Below are positions 24,321 through 31,941 of a DNA stretch of 32,694 bases, in pieces. Position 1 is the stretch's first letter. Every line of letters starts with the position of its first letter. The notes under the pieces were generated by a model. It saw only the letters and a program-made list of their open reading frames with translations. It made no database searches and was not told the DNA's origin. Origin of the DNA: Methanocalculus natronophilus (GTDB lineage Archaea; Halobacteriota; Methanomicrobia; Methanomicrobiales; Methanocorpusculaceae); NCBI RefSeq assembly GCF_038751955.1, contig NZ_JBCEXH010000012.1:1-32694 (forward strand), read 5' to 3'. The translations under genes were made by a program, and so were the position numbers.

Positions 24321-25470
24321 AGCTTTTCGATTAACCCAACCAACAACGATCACTTGAGAGTTGAAAACCCAATATCTCACCCAATTTTGCTAAAAAATAA
24401 GTTATAGCCACCTTTTCAGGCCTGCTCCAACCATCATTTCCTGTGGAGAAAGATAGCTATCGCTCAAACAGGCCATCGTTTGAGCGTCTGAAGTTGCTTC
24501 AAATTGTAACCCCAACATGAGAACAGGCACTTGATATGCGCCCTTGCACAGGTTGTTACCATCACATGACCAGCTCTGAACACTTTTTTCATCACAGCAA
24601 ACGGTCGTTCAACAAGAGGACGTATCCTGTTGATCGCTCGGTTTCTACGCTTTTCCTTAGTTGATAATGGGTGGTTTCGAACTCCTCTATGCATTGTCTT
24701 ATCCATGGATGCACAGGGCTTGACGCCAAAATATCCCTTGTCCCTGTATACCGTCTCTCCGGATCGGGAGAGATCAATTTTGCTATCATGAACTGAAGCT
24801 GGTGTTGTTGCCATTCGTCGGATAAGTTGATGTTCCTTATCCATGAGAATATGCAATTTAAACCCAAAATGAGATTTTGACCCTTTCTTTGCCCATGTCC
24901 CATCACGGCTTCGCCGCGTCTTTGCATCTTTTCCTCGCGGTGTATCGGCGGGTGCATGACCCGGATCTGCAGTGATGAAACTTGCATCCTGGATCACACC
25001 ACGATGAATTGTCAATCCTTTCTGATCGATCTGATGTTGGAATTCAGTCCAGATCAATTCTTCTTTCCCTGTTTTGATCAGACGCTCTCGGAATAGCCAG
25101 ATGGTGGAGGCATCTGGAATTTTCGTTGGGTAGTCGAGAAAATGACGGAACGATAAGCGATCATAGACTTCTCGTTCAAGCTGGGGATCTGATAATCCAT
25201 ACAGTTGCTGCAGAACCATGAGTTTGATCATGAAAACAACGTCATAGTTTGGTCGGCCACCTTTTCCTTCGGTGTTGGTGTAGAGATCAGAGAGAAGAGG
25301 ACGAAACCGCTCCCAGTCGATCAAGGAGGATAAGGTACCAAGATTGTTTCCTTGTTGAGCAAAGCGGCGATATTCATCCTTAATTGCAAAATTAAAGAAC
25401 GTGCTCATTGAGTACTGATCGATCACACACTATAAAGTACTTTCGATGGAACGAGGTTATTCGAAGTTCT
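24321..25470 (-). mobile_element. IS5-family insertion sequence
   Basis: The element is about 1150 bp with one transposase. The left end (AGCTTTTCGATTAACC at 24321) and the right end read inward (AGAACTTCGAATAACC from 25470) match at 12 of 16 positions without gaps. Both flanks carry CTAGGG (24315-24320 and 25471-25476), which includes the CTAG (YTAR) target typical of IS5. The exact split between target duplication and element end is uncertain by one to three bases. The transposase points the same way as the interrupted operon. Confidence 0.85.
24464..25426 (-). CDS. IS5-family transposase
   Basis: DDE transposase of 320 residues from GTG 25426, or 314 from ATG 25408 (MSTFFNFAIKDEYRRF). The N-terminal part has GKGGRPNYDVVFMIKLMVLQQLYGLSDPQLE and RLSFRHFL, typical of the IS5 group. 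Catalytic candidates are Asp in VIQDASFITA, Asp in SVHDSKIDL and Glu in RPLVERPFAVMKK. A KSHFGFKLHILMDKEHQLI block precedes the second Asp. The length is normal for the family and there is no frameshift, so it may be active. Confidence 0.93.
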   Translation of the reverse strand: MIDQYSMSTFFNFAIKDEYRRFAQQGNNLGTLSSLIDWERFRPLLSDLYTNTEGKGGRPNYDVVFMIKLMVLQQLYGLSDPQLEREVYDRLSFRHFLDYPTKIPDASTIWLFRERLIKTGKEELIWTEFQHQIDQKGLTIHRGVIQDASFITADPGHAPADTPRGKDAKTRRSRDGTWAKKGSKSHFGFKLHILMDKEHQLIRRMATTPASVHDSKIDLSRSGETVYRDKGYFGVKPCASMDKTMHRGVRNHPLSTKEKRRNRAINRIRPLVERPFAVMKKVFRAGHVMVTTCARAHIKCLFSCWGYNLKQLQTLKRWPV

Positions 25471-25627
25471 CTAGGGATTTTTGTTGCATAATATTATATT
25501 CTTTCGAGATAGGAAAAATGTTTTGCTTTCCTTTAACAGGAATTAAACGTGGTCAGGTTTTCTTTCTATTGATTTTTTCAGAGAAATACCCCAACAATAT
25601 CACACCAGTGAACTGTAGCCCCTCCTT

Positions 25628-26995
25628 TCACACCCTCCGGTAATCATCCTCGATCCTCACAATATCGTCCTCTCCCGTATACTCCCCTATCTGCACTTCG
25701 ATCAGCTCAAGCGGCAGGAGGCCGGGGTTTGCAAGCCGGTGGACGGTGCCGGCAGGCACATAGGTGCTCTGGCCGTTCGTCAGGAGGTATCTCTCTTCGC
25801 CGATCGTCACCTCGGCAGTGCCCCGGACAACAATCCAGTGCTCGCTTCGGTGATGGTGCATCTGGAGCGAGAGGCGGCGGCCGGGGGGGACCGAGACCCG
25901 CTTTATCCGGTATGCATCGCCGCCTTCAAGCATCGTGTAGGATCCCCAGGGGCGGTGAACCTCCATGTGATGGATGGCGCGTTCGTCCCCCTGTTCCTTC
26001 AGCTCTTTTGCGATTTCACCGATACGCTGCGCCTGGTCTCGTGAGGCAACAAGGATCGCGTCTTTTGTCTCGATGATCGCGAGATTGGAGACGCCGACCG
26101 TCGCGATCAGCCGGTTGCCAATGATCAGGTTCTTTTCTGAGTTGATCCCGATATGCTCGCCTCGGATGGCGTTTGCATCTTCATTCTTCGGAAAGGTGTC
26201 ATAGAGGGCATCGAAGGTGCCGAGATCATTCCATCCTGATGAGAAGGGAACAACTGCGGCACGGTCTGTCCTCTCCATGATTCCATAGTCAATTGAGATC
26301 TTCGGCACCTTCGCATATGCCTCTTCAACCGAAAGATTGGAGAACGCGGCGACTATCTCCCAGGCATACTTCTCTGCCTCGGAGAGAAAAAGGGAGGGGG
26401 AGAAGACGAACATCCCGCTGTTCCAGAGGTATCCCAATGCACAGTACTCCTCTGCGGTCTCCTGGTCCGGCTTCTCCACAAAGCAATCGACGAGATAGCC
26501 GTCATCTCCAAGCGGCGATCCGGGCCGGATGTATCCATAGCCGGTATGGGGGGCAGTGGGGCGTATCCCGAATACCACAAGGTGCCGATCTGCCAGACGA
26601 GCGGCCGCGCGGAAAGCAGCAAGAAATGCATCATCCGGTTCGATCAGGTGATCGGAGGAGACGACCGCGATCCGATCATCGCCTGCGTCTGCACCACTCT
26701 CAGCAAGCACCTTCACCCCATAATAGATGGCAGGGAGCGTATTCTTCCCCACCGGTTCGGTGAGAACCGGGCATTCACACCCGATATCGGCGAGCTGGTC
26801 GCGGATCAGGAACTGGTGTTCCTCGTTTGTGACAATGGTGATATCCGATGCAGCTGACAGAAGCAGCTGCCGCTTCACCGTCTTCTGGAAGAGCGATTCG
26901 CCATCAAAAAGCCTGATGAACTGTTTTGGGAACTGCTCGCGTGAGAGAGGGAAGAGCCGGGTCCCGCTCCCCCCGGCGAGTATGAGGGTTTTCAT
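25628..26995 (-). CDS. manC: Mannose-1-phosphate guanylyltransferase / mannose-6-phosphate isomerase
   Basis: Bifunctional enzyme making GDP-mannose: the C-terminal half converts fructose-6-phosphate to mannose-6-phosphate, and the N-terminal half charges mannose-1-phosphate with GTP. The 455-residue protein has the nucleotidyltransferase signature GGSGTRLFPLSREQFPKQF (8-26), TEPVGKNTLPAI, SSDHLIEP and a FVEKPDQETAEEY-NSGMF block. A type II PMI cupin then runs from RPWGSYTMLEGG, with the metal-binding PPGRRLSLQMHHHRSEHW. It is GC-rich, unlike the genes downstream. A GGAGG site precedes the ATG. It supplies the donor for the Gmd-like SDR and the mannosyltransferase-like enzymes of the locus. 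Confidence 0.95.
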   Translation of the reverse strand: MKTLILAGGSGTRLFPLSREQFPKQFIRLFDGESLFQKTVKRQLLLSAASDITIVTNEEHQFLIRDQLADIGCECPVLTEPVGKNTLPAIYYGVKVLAESGADAGDDRIAVVSSDHLIEPDDAFLAAFRAAARLADRHLVVFGIRPTAPHTGYGYIRPGSPLGDDGYLVDCFVEKPDQETAEEYCALGYLWNSGMFVFSPSLFLSEAEKYAWEIVAAFSNLSVEEAYAKVPKISIDYGIMERTDRAAVVPFSSGWNDLGTFDALYDTFPKNEDANAIRGEHIGINSEKNLIIGNRLIATVGVSNLAIIETKDAILVASRDQAQRIGEIAKELKEQGDERAIHHMEVHRPWGSYTMLEGGDAYRIKRVSVPPGRRLSLQMHHHRSEHWIVVRGTAEVTIGEERYLLTNGQSTYVPAGTVHRLANPGLLPLELIEVQIGEYTGEDDIVRIEDDYRRV

Positions 26996-27354
26996 ACCTT
27001 GAAATGCCTCCTTGATAAACTATGTCTGCTGAATGCGGCGGCGGGGATCGGCAATCTGACATACCTGATGCCGACGACGCAGATGGTTGTGTGGGGGGGA
27101 TCCTGGCTCTTCATTCCTGAATTGAACACCTCTAAAGTAATGGTTGGTATACAAGACTTTAAGGGCTTTGATCCGGATGTGGCATTCTTCCGCAACATTG
27201 TATTATTGTATTGCTGAAGCCAGGGGTGGAGGAGGCGTGGGAGGGTGTGATCCTTATCCCATGATCAGCCCGATAGCCGGGACACCGTATAGCTTCTGAA
27301 ATGGGAGAGAGAAAGAAGGAATGAGAGACCGGGCGAAATGAGAGATGGCATGCA
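26996..27354. other. Intergenic region upstream of manC
   Basis: No convincing coding frame was seen. It should contain the manC promoter. The best - strand TATA-like site is CTTGTATACC at about 27147-27156, which would give a long leader. A manC ribosome site (AAGGAGG) lies at about 27006-27012. The remainder toward the relE stop has no recognised feature. Confidence 0.4.
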
Positions 27355-27621
27355 TCAGAAACCGCGGTATGCAGTGCGGCGGTGACGGACAAAGACAATA
27401 GTGACCTGTTTCTTTTCATGACAGACTTCATAGAGTACGCGATATTCACCAACCCGGATCCGGTAGAGGGATACAGAACCGCTGAGTTTACGAGCACTGT
27501 GTGGCACCGGGTTTTGCATAAGGTCTTCGACCGCATTCAGGATCCGTGAAACACTCTCGTGAGGTACATTCGCTATATCTTTCTCAACGCTTTTCCTGAC
27601 GTGAATCTCATACAGATCCAT
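27355..27621 (-). CDS. RelE/ParE-family toxin
   Basis: Small basic protein of 88 residues of the RelE superfamily (ribosome-associated mRNA nuclease or gyrase poison). It shows the family layout: YEIHVRKSVEKDIANVP, a helical hairpin, then ARKLSGSVSLYRIRVGEYRVLYEV, whose LYRIRVGEYRVLYE core is the beta-sheet bearing the conserved arginines. It ends VTIVFVRHRRTAYR. It follows its antitoxin gene by six bases. The - strand order antitoxin-toxin is standard for relBE. Confidence 0.9.
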   Translation of the reverse strand: MDLYEIHVRKSVEKDIANVPHESVSRILNAVEDLMQNPVPHSARKLSGSVSLYRIRVGEYRVLYEVCHEKKQVTIVFVRHRRTAYRGF

Positions 27622-27627
27622 GACGAT

Positions 27628-27801
27628 TCAGAGTCGCTTTTTGAGTTCTTCAAGTGTGATTGTCGAATCAGTTCTTCTCTCTGCCACAACGGCCAGATCG
27701 TGGAGATCTTCCTGCAACTGCTCGTATTCATCTAGAGGCAGGATAACTGCAACACGCTCACCCTGCTCATCAATAATAAACTGCTCTTTGACTGCACCCA
27801 T
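27628..27801 (-). CDS. RelB/Phd-like antitoxin (57 residues)
   Basis: Short reading frame starting MGAVKEQFIIDEQGERVAVI, then LPLDEYEQLQEDLHDLAVVAERR, and ending EELKKRL. This matches the size and pattern of antitoxins that pair with RelE toxins: a beta-strand/helix N-terminus with an LPLDEYE-like motif and an acidic C-terminus that wraps the toxin. A GAGGGA ribosome site lies about seven bases before the ATG. A TATA box is at 27836-27846. The stop codon is six bases before the toxin ATG, so the two genes form one operon. Confidence 0.85.
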   Translation of the reverse strand: MGAVKEQFIIDEQGERVAVILPLDEYEQLQEDLHDLAVVAERRTDSTITLEELKKRL

Positions 27802-27835
27802 CGTTGTTTCCCTCGTTATCTAGATATGATTCAGG

Positions 27836-27846
27836 GGATATATAAG
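27836..27846 (-). promoter_or_regulatory. TATA box of the relBE-like operon
   Basis: CTTATATATCC on the - strand. It predicts a start near 27815 and a leader of about 15 bases containing the GAGGGA ribosome site. Confidence 0.65.
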
Positions 27847-27869
27847 TGCTGACAATCACCTGTTTCTGC

Positions 27870-27892
27870 AGAGGTATAACCCGGGTACCTCT
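27870..27892. other. Inverted repeat between relBE and the vapC remnant
   Basis: AGAGGTA and TACCTCT form a 7-bp stem around a 9-base loop containing CCCGGG. It is upstream of both neighbouring reading frames; operator or terminator cannot be decided. Confidence 0.4.
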
Positions 27893-27948
27893 TTCAGTCG
27901 GGAACTATCCTCACGCGCTTCCTCAATACTCAGAACCCATCTGAAACA

Positions 27949-28100
27949 ATGAAGGTGATGGTCGATTCAAATATCCTGATCTTTTTCGAATATCGCGGAT
28001 ATGTCTGAATACCCCCTTGCCAGGCAGAGATTGCTGAGATTGATTGATCAAGGGTGTACTTTTGCGGTCAATACAATCATAATAAATATGATGATGAACG
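27949..28100 (+). pseudogene. Frameshifted VapC-like PIN-domain remnant
   Basis: ATG 27949 encodes MKVMVDSNILIFFEYRGYV before a stop at 28006. MKVMVDSNILI is the typical first strand and active-site Asp of PIN-domain toxins. In the next frame, from 28001, the DNA encodes EYPLARQRLLRLIDQG followed by FAVNTIIIN, which resembles the next PIN segment. It then breaks off before the remaining catalytic residues. The whole is a short decayed fragment with a frameshift. No adjacent antitoxin remains. Confidence 0.6.
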
Positions 28101-28114
28101 CCCATTGTGTATAT

Positions 28115-28522
28115 ATGAGATCCTGCATGCCCCCCACAGAAGACCTTGCAGACAAAGCATTGAAGCGTATCAAAGCTATCGATGGCTTTGATCGCGTCTG
28201 TTTCATCTTCCTCTATGGATCCGTTGCAGCGGGGCAGGCACGGGCTGATTCGGATATCGATCTCTGTCTCTGGTATGATGGCGATGCCATTGAGGCTGAA
28301 CGATTCCGGTTTGCATGCATAAAAGAATTATCGGATTCCCGGATTGATATCCAGATCTTTTCACATCTCCCGCTCTACATCAGAATTGAGGTCATCCGGG
28401 GCCGTCTCCTCTATGCAAAGGATATGCGTTTTGCGTATGATGTTGCGTATCGGACAATCAGGGAATTTGATGGCTTCAAACACCGTTTCTACGACTATAT
28501 CGGAAAAGAGGCGATGGTATGA
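28115..28522 (+). CDS. MNT-domain nucleotidyltransferase antitoxin (MntA-like)
   Basis: Minimal nucleotidyltransferase of 135 residues. It carries the full GSX10DXD motif (GSVAAGQARADSDID) and a downstream Asp in RIDIQIF. In characterised MNT/HepT modules this protein inactivates HepT by AMP transfer. The frame is open upstream to 28001, but that stretch is the PIN remnant, so ATG 28115 (or 28127, MPPTED) is more likely. A TATA-like ATAAATATG lies about 30 bases upstream. It overlaps the hepT gene by four bases (ATGA). Confidence 0.9.
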   Translation: MRSCMPPTEDLADKALKRIKAIDGFDRVCFIFLYGSVAAGQARADSDIDLCLWYDGDAIEAERFRFACIKELSDSRIDIQIFSHLPLYIRIEVIRGRLLYAKDMRFAYDVAYRTIREFDGFKHRFYDYIGKEAMV

Positions 28523-28980
28523 GCGGTGGTATGAGGGGCGGTATGAGTGGTGTTGTCAGGGACACACTGATCCGGACAAAGCTTATCGAGATGGAGGAGA
28601 GCGTTCAGCTGGTGAAGAAACATCTGCCGGAATCCTTTGAAGAGTTCCTCGATATGGGCCTGATGAAGGATGGGATATACAAAAGAATCGAATATGCAAT
28701 TGAAAATGTCTTCGATATCTGCGCAATCCTGAATGCGGATTTGAAGCTTGGGATTCCTGGTGAGGATGAGGATAGTATCATCCACCTCGTGACACATGGA
28801 ATCATCAGCTCTGAAATGCATGAAAAACTCCGGACAATGAAGGGTTTTCGCAATCTGGTGGTTCACAGATATGGCCGGATGAACGATGAGATTGCATTTT
28901 CAATCCTGCAGGAAAACCTTGGAGACTTTGCTCTCTTCAAACAGGCCATTGAAGAATACCTCAATACAAATGCAGAGTGA
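28519..28980 (+). CDS. HepT-family RNase toxin (DUF86)
   Basis: All-helical HEPN-domain protein, 153 residues at most, with the RX4HXY active-site motif (RNLVVHRY) in the C-terminal half. HepT toxins are RNases, neutralised by the adjacent MNT protein. The N-terminus is odd: three 12-base repeats, each starting ATGAG, encode MSGG-MRGG-MSGV. Translation could start at any of three ATGs (28519, 28531, 28543). The conserved domain begins at about VRDTLIRTKL, so the last is sufficient. Confidence 0.9.
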   Translation: MSGGMRGGMSGVVRDTLIRTKLIEMEESVQLVKKHLPESFEEFLDMGLMKDGIYKRIEYAIENVFDICAILNADLKLGIPGEDEDSIIHLVTHGIISSEMHEKLRTMKGFRNLVVHRYGRMNDEIAFSILQENLGDFALFKQAIEEYLNTNAE

Positions 28981-29108
28981 TTGGGATGTCCGTCTTCAGA
29001 TCCCAAATCCCTATACCACTGCGGAATAAGATGCCAGGTTCCCCTCCCGGCAACTGGCTCCCTGACATTACCCGGGAGGGAAGTTGTGAGACATCCATCT
29101 TTCACAAC
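28981..29108. repeat. Three consecutive inverted repeats after hepT
   Basis: TTGGGAT/ATCCCAA (28981-29006) starts immediately after the stop codon and may act as a terminator. CCCTCCCGG/CCGGGAGGG (29042-29080) has a nine-base perfect stem. GTTGTGA/TCACAAC (29083-29108) follows. Stems are perfect, loops 12-21 bases. Confidence 0.7.
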
Positions 29109-29597
29109 CATTCTTGTCCGACACATTATCTGAAATATGCCAGACAGACAAGCGCTTACAGGCAGCCTCCATTTCTCTTTGATATCTGTCAGACTGTGAC
29201 ATCCCTCCCGCAGGCAAACCCCCCTGCCCCCATTCACCTGAAGGATGGAGTAAGGATAGCATGGGGAACCGGGTAAATCGCGAATGAGCATCGGTACCTG
29301 GTTCAAGGGAGGGTAAGCCGATGGAGATGCGGTAGGGGAGATAGTAAGGACGCGATTGCAGGTGGGCGGTGTTCCTCTTCTCAAATGGGAGCGGCAGGGT
29401 GCGTTCACAATCGATATTCTGCATCTGAAGGAGATCCAGTGCAACCTCATGAGCGCGGGAGCGCAAATATCCTCCCGGCGGGGCGGCGAGCCCCGTTCGG
29501 TTGGCCATGAGGATCCCCTTCACTGGAGCAGGAAAAGGCAGGGGCATTGAGGAGTGTTCCGCCTGGAGGGATAAGGTGAGAGATTATTGTATTATTC
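29109..29597. other. Non-coding gap without recognised features
   Basis: About 490 bases between the hairpins and the acylphosphatase gene. Open frames here are rich in Pro, Arg and Ser and resemble no family I know; one overlaps hepT antisense. One short GGGGC/GCCCC hairpin occurs near 29480-29495. I see no RNA gene. Confidence 0.4.
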
Positions 29598-30284
29598 TCA
29601 GGACTTTACGGCATTCATAATTCCATAGTTTATCAATGCCGTCCTGATCTCCTTTAATTCCATACGCATCTCAGAGATCTCCTTATTGAGATGGTTATCG
29701 AGATCACTTCTCATGCCTTTAACTTCAGTGAGTGTTTCTTGTTGAAGACTGATAGTATCTTTCTGAAGTCCGATTGTCTCCTTCTGAAGACCGACGGTCT
29801 TTTCCTGCAGGCCGATTGTCTTTTCCTGCAATGAAATTGACGTATCGTGCTTGTCAAGGGAGATATCCTGTTTCCTCTCCATCCGTGAAAAGATAGCAAT
29901 TGCAGTATCAAATCTCTCTGCAAGTTCATCTTCCGGAGAGCCCCTGATCACCGCAAAATAAGAATAATCTCCTTTATATTCTTCTTCAACGGTACAAATC
30001 TCTTCAACTTCTATTGGATACTCCACAATCCTGATAGCCTGGATAAATGCATCAAGGTCGTCTACACGACCCTCTGCTATGATATGCACGTCATATCCTT
30101 CAAGGTTCTCGATATACCCGGTAATATGTAATTTTCGGGCAATATTCTGAACAATATGCCGATAGCCAACCCTCTGTACCGCTCCTGAAACCTGTATTGA
30201 ATATCTGGAGAAGGTATGAGAATCCATAATCAGCATTGGGTTTTCATAATTCAAAGGCTTTTCTATCACACAAGATGGCTTCAC
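29598..30284 (-). CDS. Acylphosphatase domain fused to a heptad-repeat coiled coil
   Basis: The N-terminal part (about 25-115) is an acylphosphatase fold with the signature GAVQRVGYR (34-42; catalytic Arg42) and GYIENLEG (catalytic Asn60), followed by EGRVDDLDAFI. The C-terminal part contains five to six consecutive seven-residue units of the form K/E-x-T-I-G-L-Q (147-186), then an amphipathic helix (MRMELKEIRTALINYG). Stand-alone acylphosphatases have about 90-100 residues, so this is an unusual fusion, probably oligomeric. The first codon GTG overlaps the stop of the AbiEii gene, so the two are translationally coupled. ATG at 30224 (MDSHTF) would also give an intact domain. Function in the context of a toxin operon is unknown. 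Confidence 0.8.
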   Translation of the reverse strand: MKPSCVIEKPLNYENPMLIMDSHTFSRYSIQVSGAVQRVGYRHIVQNIARKLHITGYIENLEGYDVHIIAEGRVDDLDAFIQAIRIVEYPIEVEEICTVEEEYKGDYSYFAVIRGSPEDELAERFDTAIAIFSRMERKQDISLDKHDTSISLQEKTIGLQEKTVGLQKETIGLQKDTISLQQETLTEVKGMRSDLDNHLNKEISEMRMELKEIRTALINYGIMNAVKS

Positions 30285-31093
30285 ATCTCGGCCAGCTGGT
30301 TATTGACCACGTCTTCATGAGAATACTCTTCAAGCTTCAGAAGAGTTGTTTCAAATGCGGCACTGAAGTCAGGGATTTGTTTCATCTGATGCCGCAATGA
30401 GTTGTTCCATGCTGATCTGAACTTTTCTTCTTTATTGTGCAAGATGTCTGCATCTAAAACTATGCCCCTGGCTTTACACTTTCTTTGAAGAATTGCCATT
30501 ACATCTTCTGAACGCACACGTTCAGCCAGTTGCCAGATATCATAAATATCCCTCGGCCGAACACGTTGAAAGATTGAGCGGATCTTCTCAGCCATTATCT
30601 CTTCCAGACTGTAGGAGGAAAAAATAGCCTCCGGATTATCAGAATACGGATGGAAGATATCTCTTCTCTGAACAGGGAGTAATACCTCTTCATAGTCCAT
30701 GCGTGTCAGATCAAAATCGATCTTTATCGGCGAGAGTGCACTTCCTGATAGAATGCGAAACCTGGCTGTAGCCCTATATCCGGTTTTTGTATTGATCAGC
30801 CCGATATCATCCTCAAAACGAATGCCACACTCTTCAGAGACCCAATGAACCGCATTAGAAACTGCGGTTGCAATTTCATTCCTCTCAAATGGTTCAAGGA
30901 AGGTGAAATCGAGATCATCTGAAAACCGATACTGTTCGATATACACTTTTCTGATACCGGTTCCACCCTTGAGAGCCATTGGAAGAGAGCCAAGAGCTGC
31001 AAGGAGCCAGTTCTGCGCATAATCCCGTTCTATCGTTGATACAGGAACCCCGGATTCACGCGCCATCTCCTTGATCTCGCGAGCAGGAATCAT
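30281..31093 (-). CDS. AbiEii/AbiGii-family nucleotidyltransferase toxin
   Basis: Protein of 270 residues of the AbiEii (MenT-like) nucleotidyltransferase family, the toxin half of the AbiE abortive-infection system. The hallmark LKGGTGIRKVYIEQYRFSDDLDFT contains the GG-T-R loop and the DLD metal-binding pair. SPIKIDFDLTR supplies the third acidic site, and EEIMAEKIRSIFQRVRPRDIYDIWQL is the conserved helical segment with the K and RD-YD residues. All motif positions look intact. Its ATG overlaps the stop of the AbiEi gene (ATGA), as is usual for abiE operons. Confidence 0.92.
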   Translation of the reverse strand: MIPAREIKEMARESGVPVSTIERDYAQNWLLAALGSLPMALKGGTGIRKVYIEQYRFSDDLDFTFLEPFERNEIATAVSNAVHWVSEECGIRFEDDIGLINTKTGYRATARFRILSGSALSPIKIDFDLTRMDYEEVLLPVQRRDIFHPYSDNPEAIFSSYSLEEIMAEKIRSIFQRVRPRDIYDIWQLAERVRSEDVMAILQRKCKARGIVLDADILHNKEEKFRSAWNNSLRHQMKQIPDFSAAFETTLLKLEEYSHEDVVNNQLAEM

Positions 31094-31863
31094 GCGAATT
31101 CTCCATCAGTCACATCAGTATTGATAACCAGCCTCCATGCAGGATTCTTCCTCCCGACAGCTGGCATCGTCGGATCCAGGAGCAGATAGTTATGTGACTT
31201 CGGCCGGGGAAGGGTGTGACCGACATCCAGTCCAACTGTATCTGCCAGATAGCCAAGACGCCGAACAACTGCTGAATTCCCAATATCGATGGCATACCTG
31301 CTCATTTTGTTCAGATCAAACGTATCCGTCATCTGATGGGTGCCCAGTGCCTGAGCAACCAGGGTGATGCCACCGGCATACTGCGGCTTATCAAGACAAT
31401 CGATGATCGTCTTCTCCTTATCGGTGATAATAACCTGAGCATCATCAATCCATTCCTTCCGAAGTCCAAAGATCTTCTCTTCCTTTAATCGGATAATACG
31501 GAACGTGATTCCGAGCATCTCTATCAGGGTCTTCTTTGATCGGGCAGTTGTCTGTATGAATACAGTCCCTGGAATCTGCTCAGTCAATCCATAATGGTGA
31601 AGAGCACTCCAGTATCCAATGGCATATGGTCTGATGAGATGGGATGCAAGCACAAATTCATGCATTGTATATCTTCCTTTCTCGCTTGAGAGTGGAATGA
31701 TGAGATAGGTTCCCCGCTTTATCCTCTCTAAAAAGCCTCCTTTCTCCATTCGGGAAAGGATTACGCGCAATATCTCCTTTTGTATCCCGGTCTTTTCGTG
31801 CACCTGATCGATGGTAAAAACCTCCCCCTCACGGGCCATCATCTTCAGAAGTTGCATACTCAT
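31090..31863 (-). CDS. AbiEi-family winged-helix antitoxin/repressor
   Basis: Protein of 257 residues from the ATG at 31863. An N-terminal winged helix-turn-helix (FTIDQVHEKTGIQKEILRVILSRMEKGGFLERIKRGTYLI) is followed by the AbiEi core: HEFVLASHLIRPYAIGYWSALHHYGLTEQ, FRIIRLKEEKIFG and TDKEKTIIDCLDKPQYAGG. Known AbiEi proteins neutralise AbiEii and repress their own promoter. AGGA eight bases upstream supports 31863; a TTG at 31920 would add 19 residues and shorten the leader. A perfect inverted repeat overlaps the predicted promoter. Confidence 0.9.
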   Translation of the reverse strand: MSMQLLKMMAREGEVFTIDQVHEKTGIQKEILRVILSRMEKGGFLERIKRGTYLIIPLSSEKGRYTMHEFVLASHLIRPYAIGYWSALHHYGLTEQIPGTVFIQTTARSKKTLIEMLGITFRIIRLKEEKIFGLRKEWIDDAQVIITDKEKTIIDCLDKPQYAGGITLVAQALGTHQMTDTFDLNKMSRYAIDIGNSAVVRRLGYLADTVGLDVGHTLPRPKSHNYLLLDPTMPAVGRKNPAWRLVINTDVTDGEFA

Positions 31864-31941
31864 GATATCCGTCCTATATGGAATGCTCAAGAGGTATCTC
31901 AGGTTATTATGTGTGTCCAAGAGTCATTCCCAATTATATAC

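Larger units (their letters stand above)
24115..25489 (-). pseudogene. Small secreted/membrane protein gene split by an IS element
   Basis: The intact gene can be rebuilt. The ATG at 25489 encodes MQQKSL and runs into the IS at 25471. Across the element, from 24320, the same frame continues VILLLSLFSVGLLVTPASA. Deleting the IS and one copy of the duplicated target gives one open frame of 74 codons down to 24115. The protein would have a signal peptide cleaved after ASA, then YLDPGTASILFQMMIATVLGVGFAVKI with a membrane helix and a short basic tail. Such YLDPG-type small proteins occur beside glycan genes, but their role is not known to me. The 3' fragment might still be translated from TTG at 24306 without a proper N-terminus. 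It was probably the promoter-proximal gene of the methyltransferase-to-glycosyltransferase unit. Confidence 0.88.

Noticed and set aside
27628-27801. + strand open frame of 67 residues over the antitoxin region
   Set aside because: It is Ser-rich and antisense to the antitoxin, whose size, position and promoter fit a relBE operon.
28863-29547. Two - strand open frames of 195 and 159 residues in the gap after hepT
   Set aside because: One overlaps hepT antisense, both are rich in Pro, Arg and Ser with no recognisable domain, and no promoter or ribosome site supports them. A real hypothetical gene cannot be wholly excluded.
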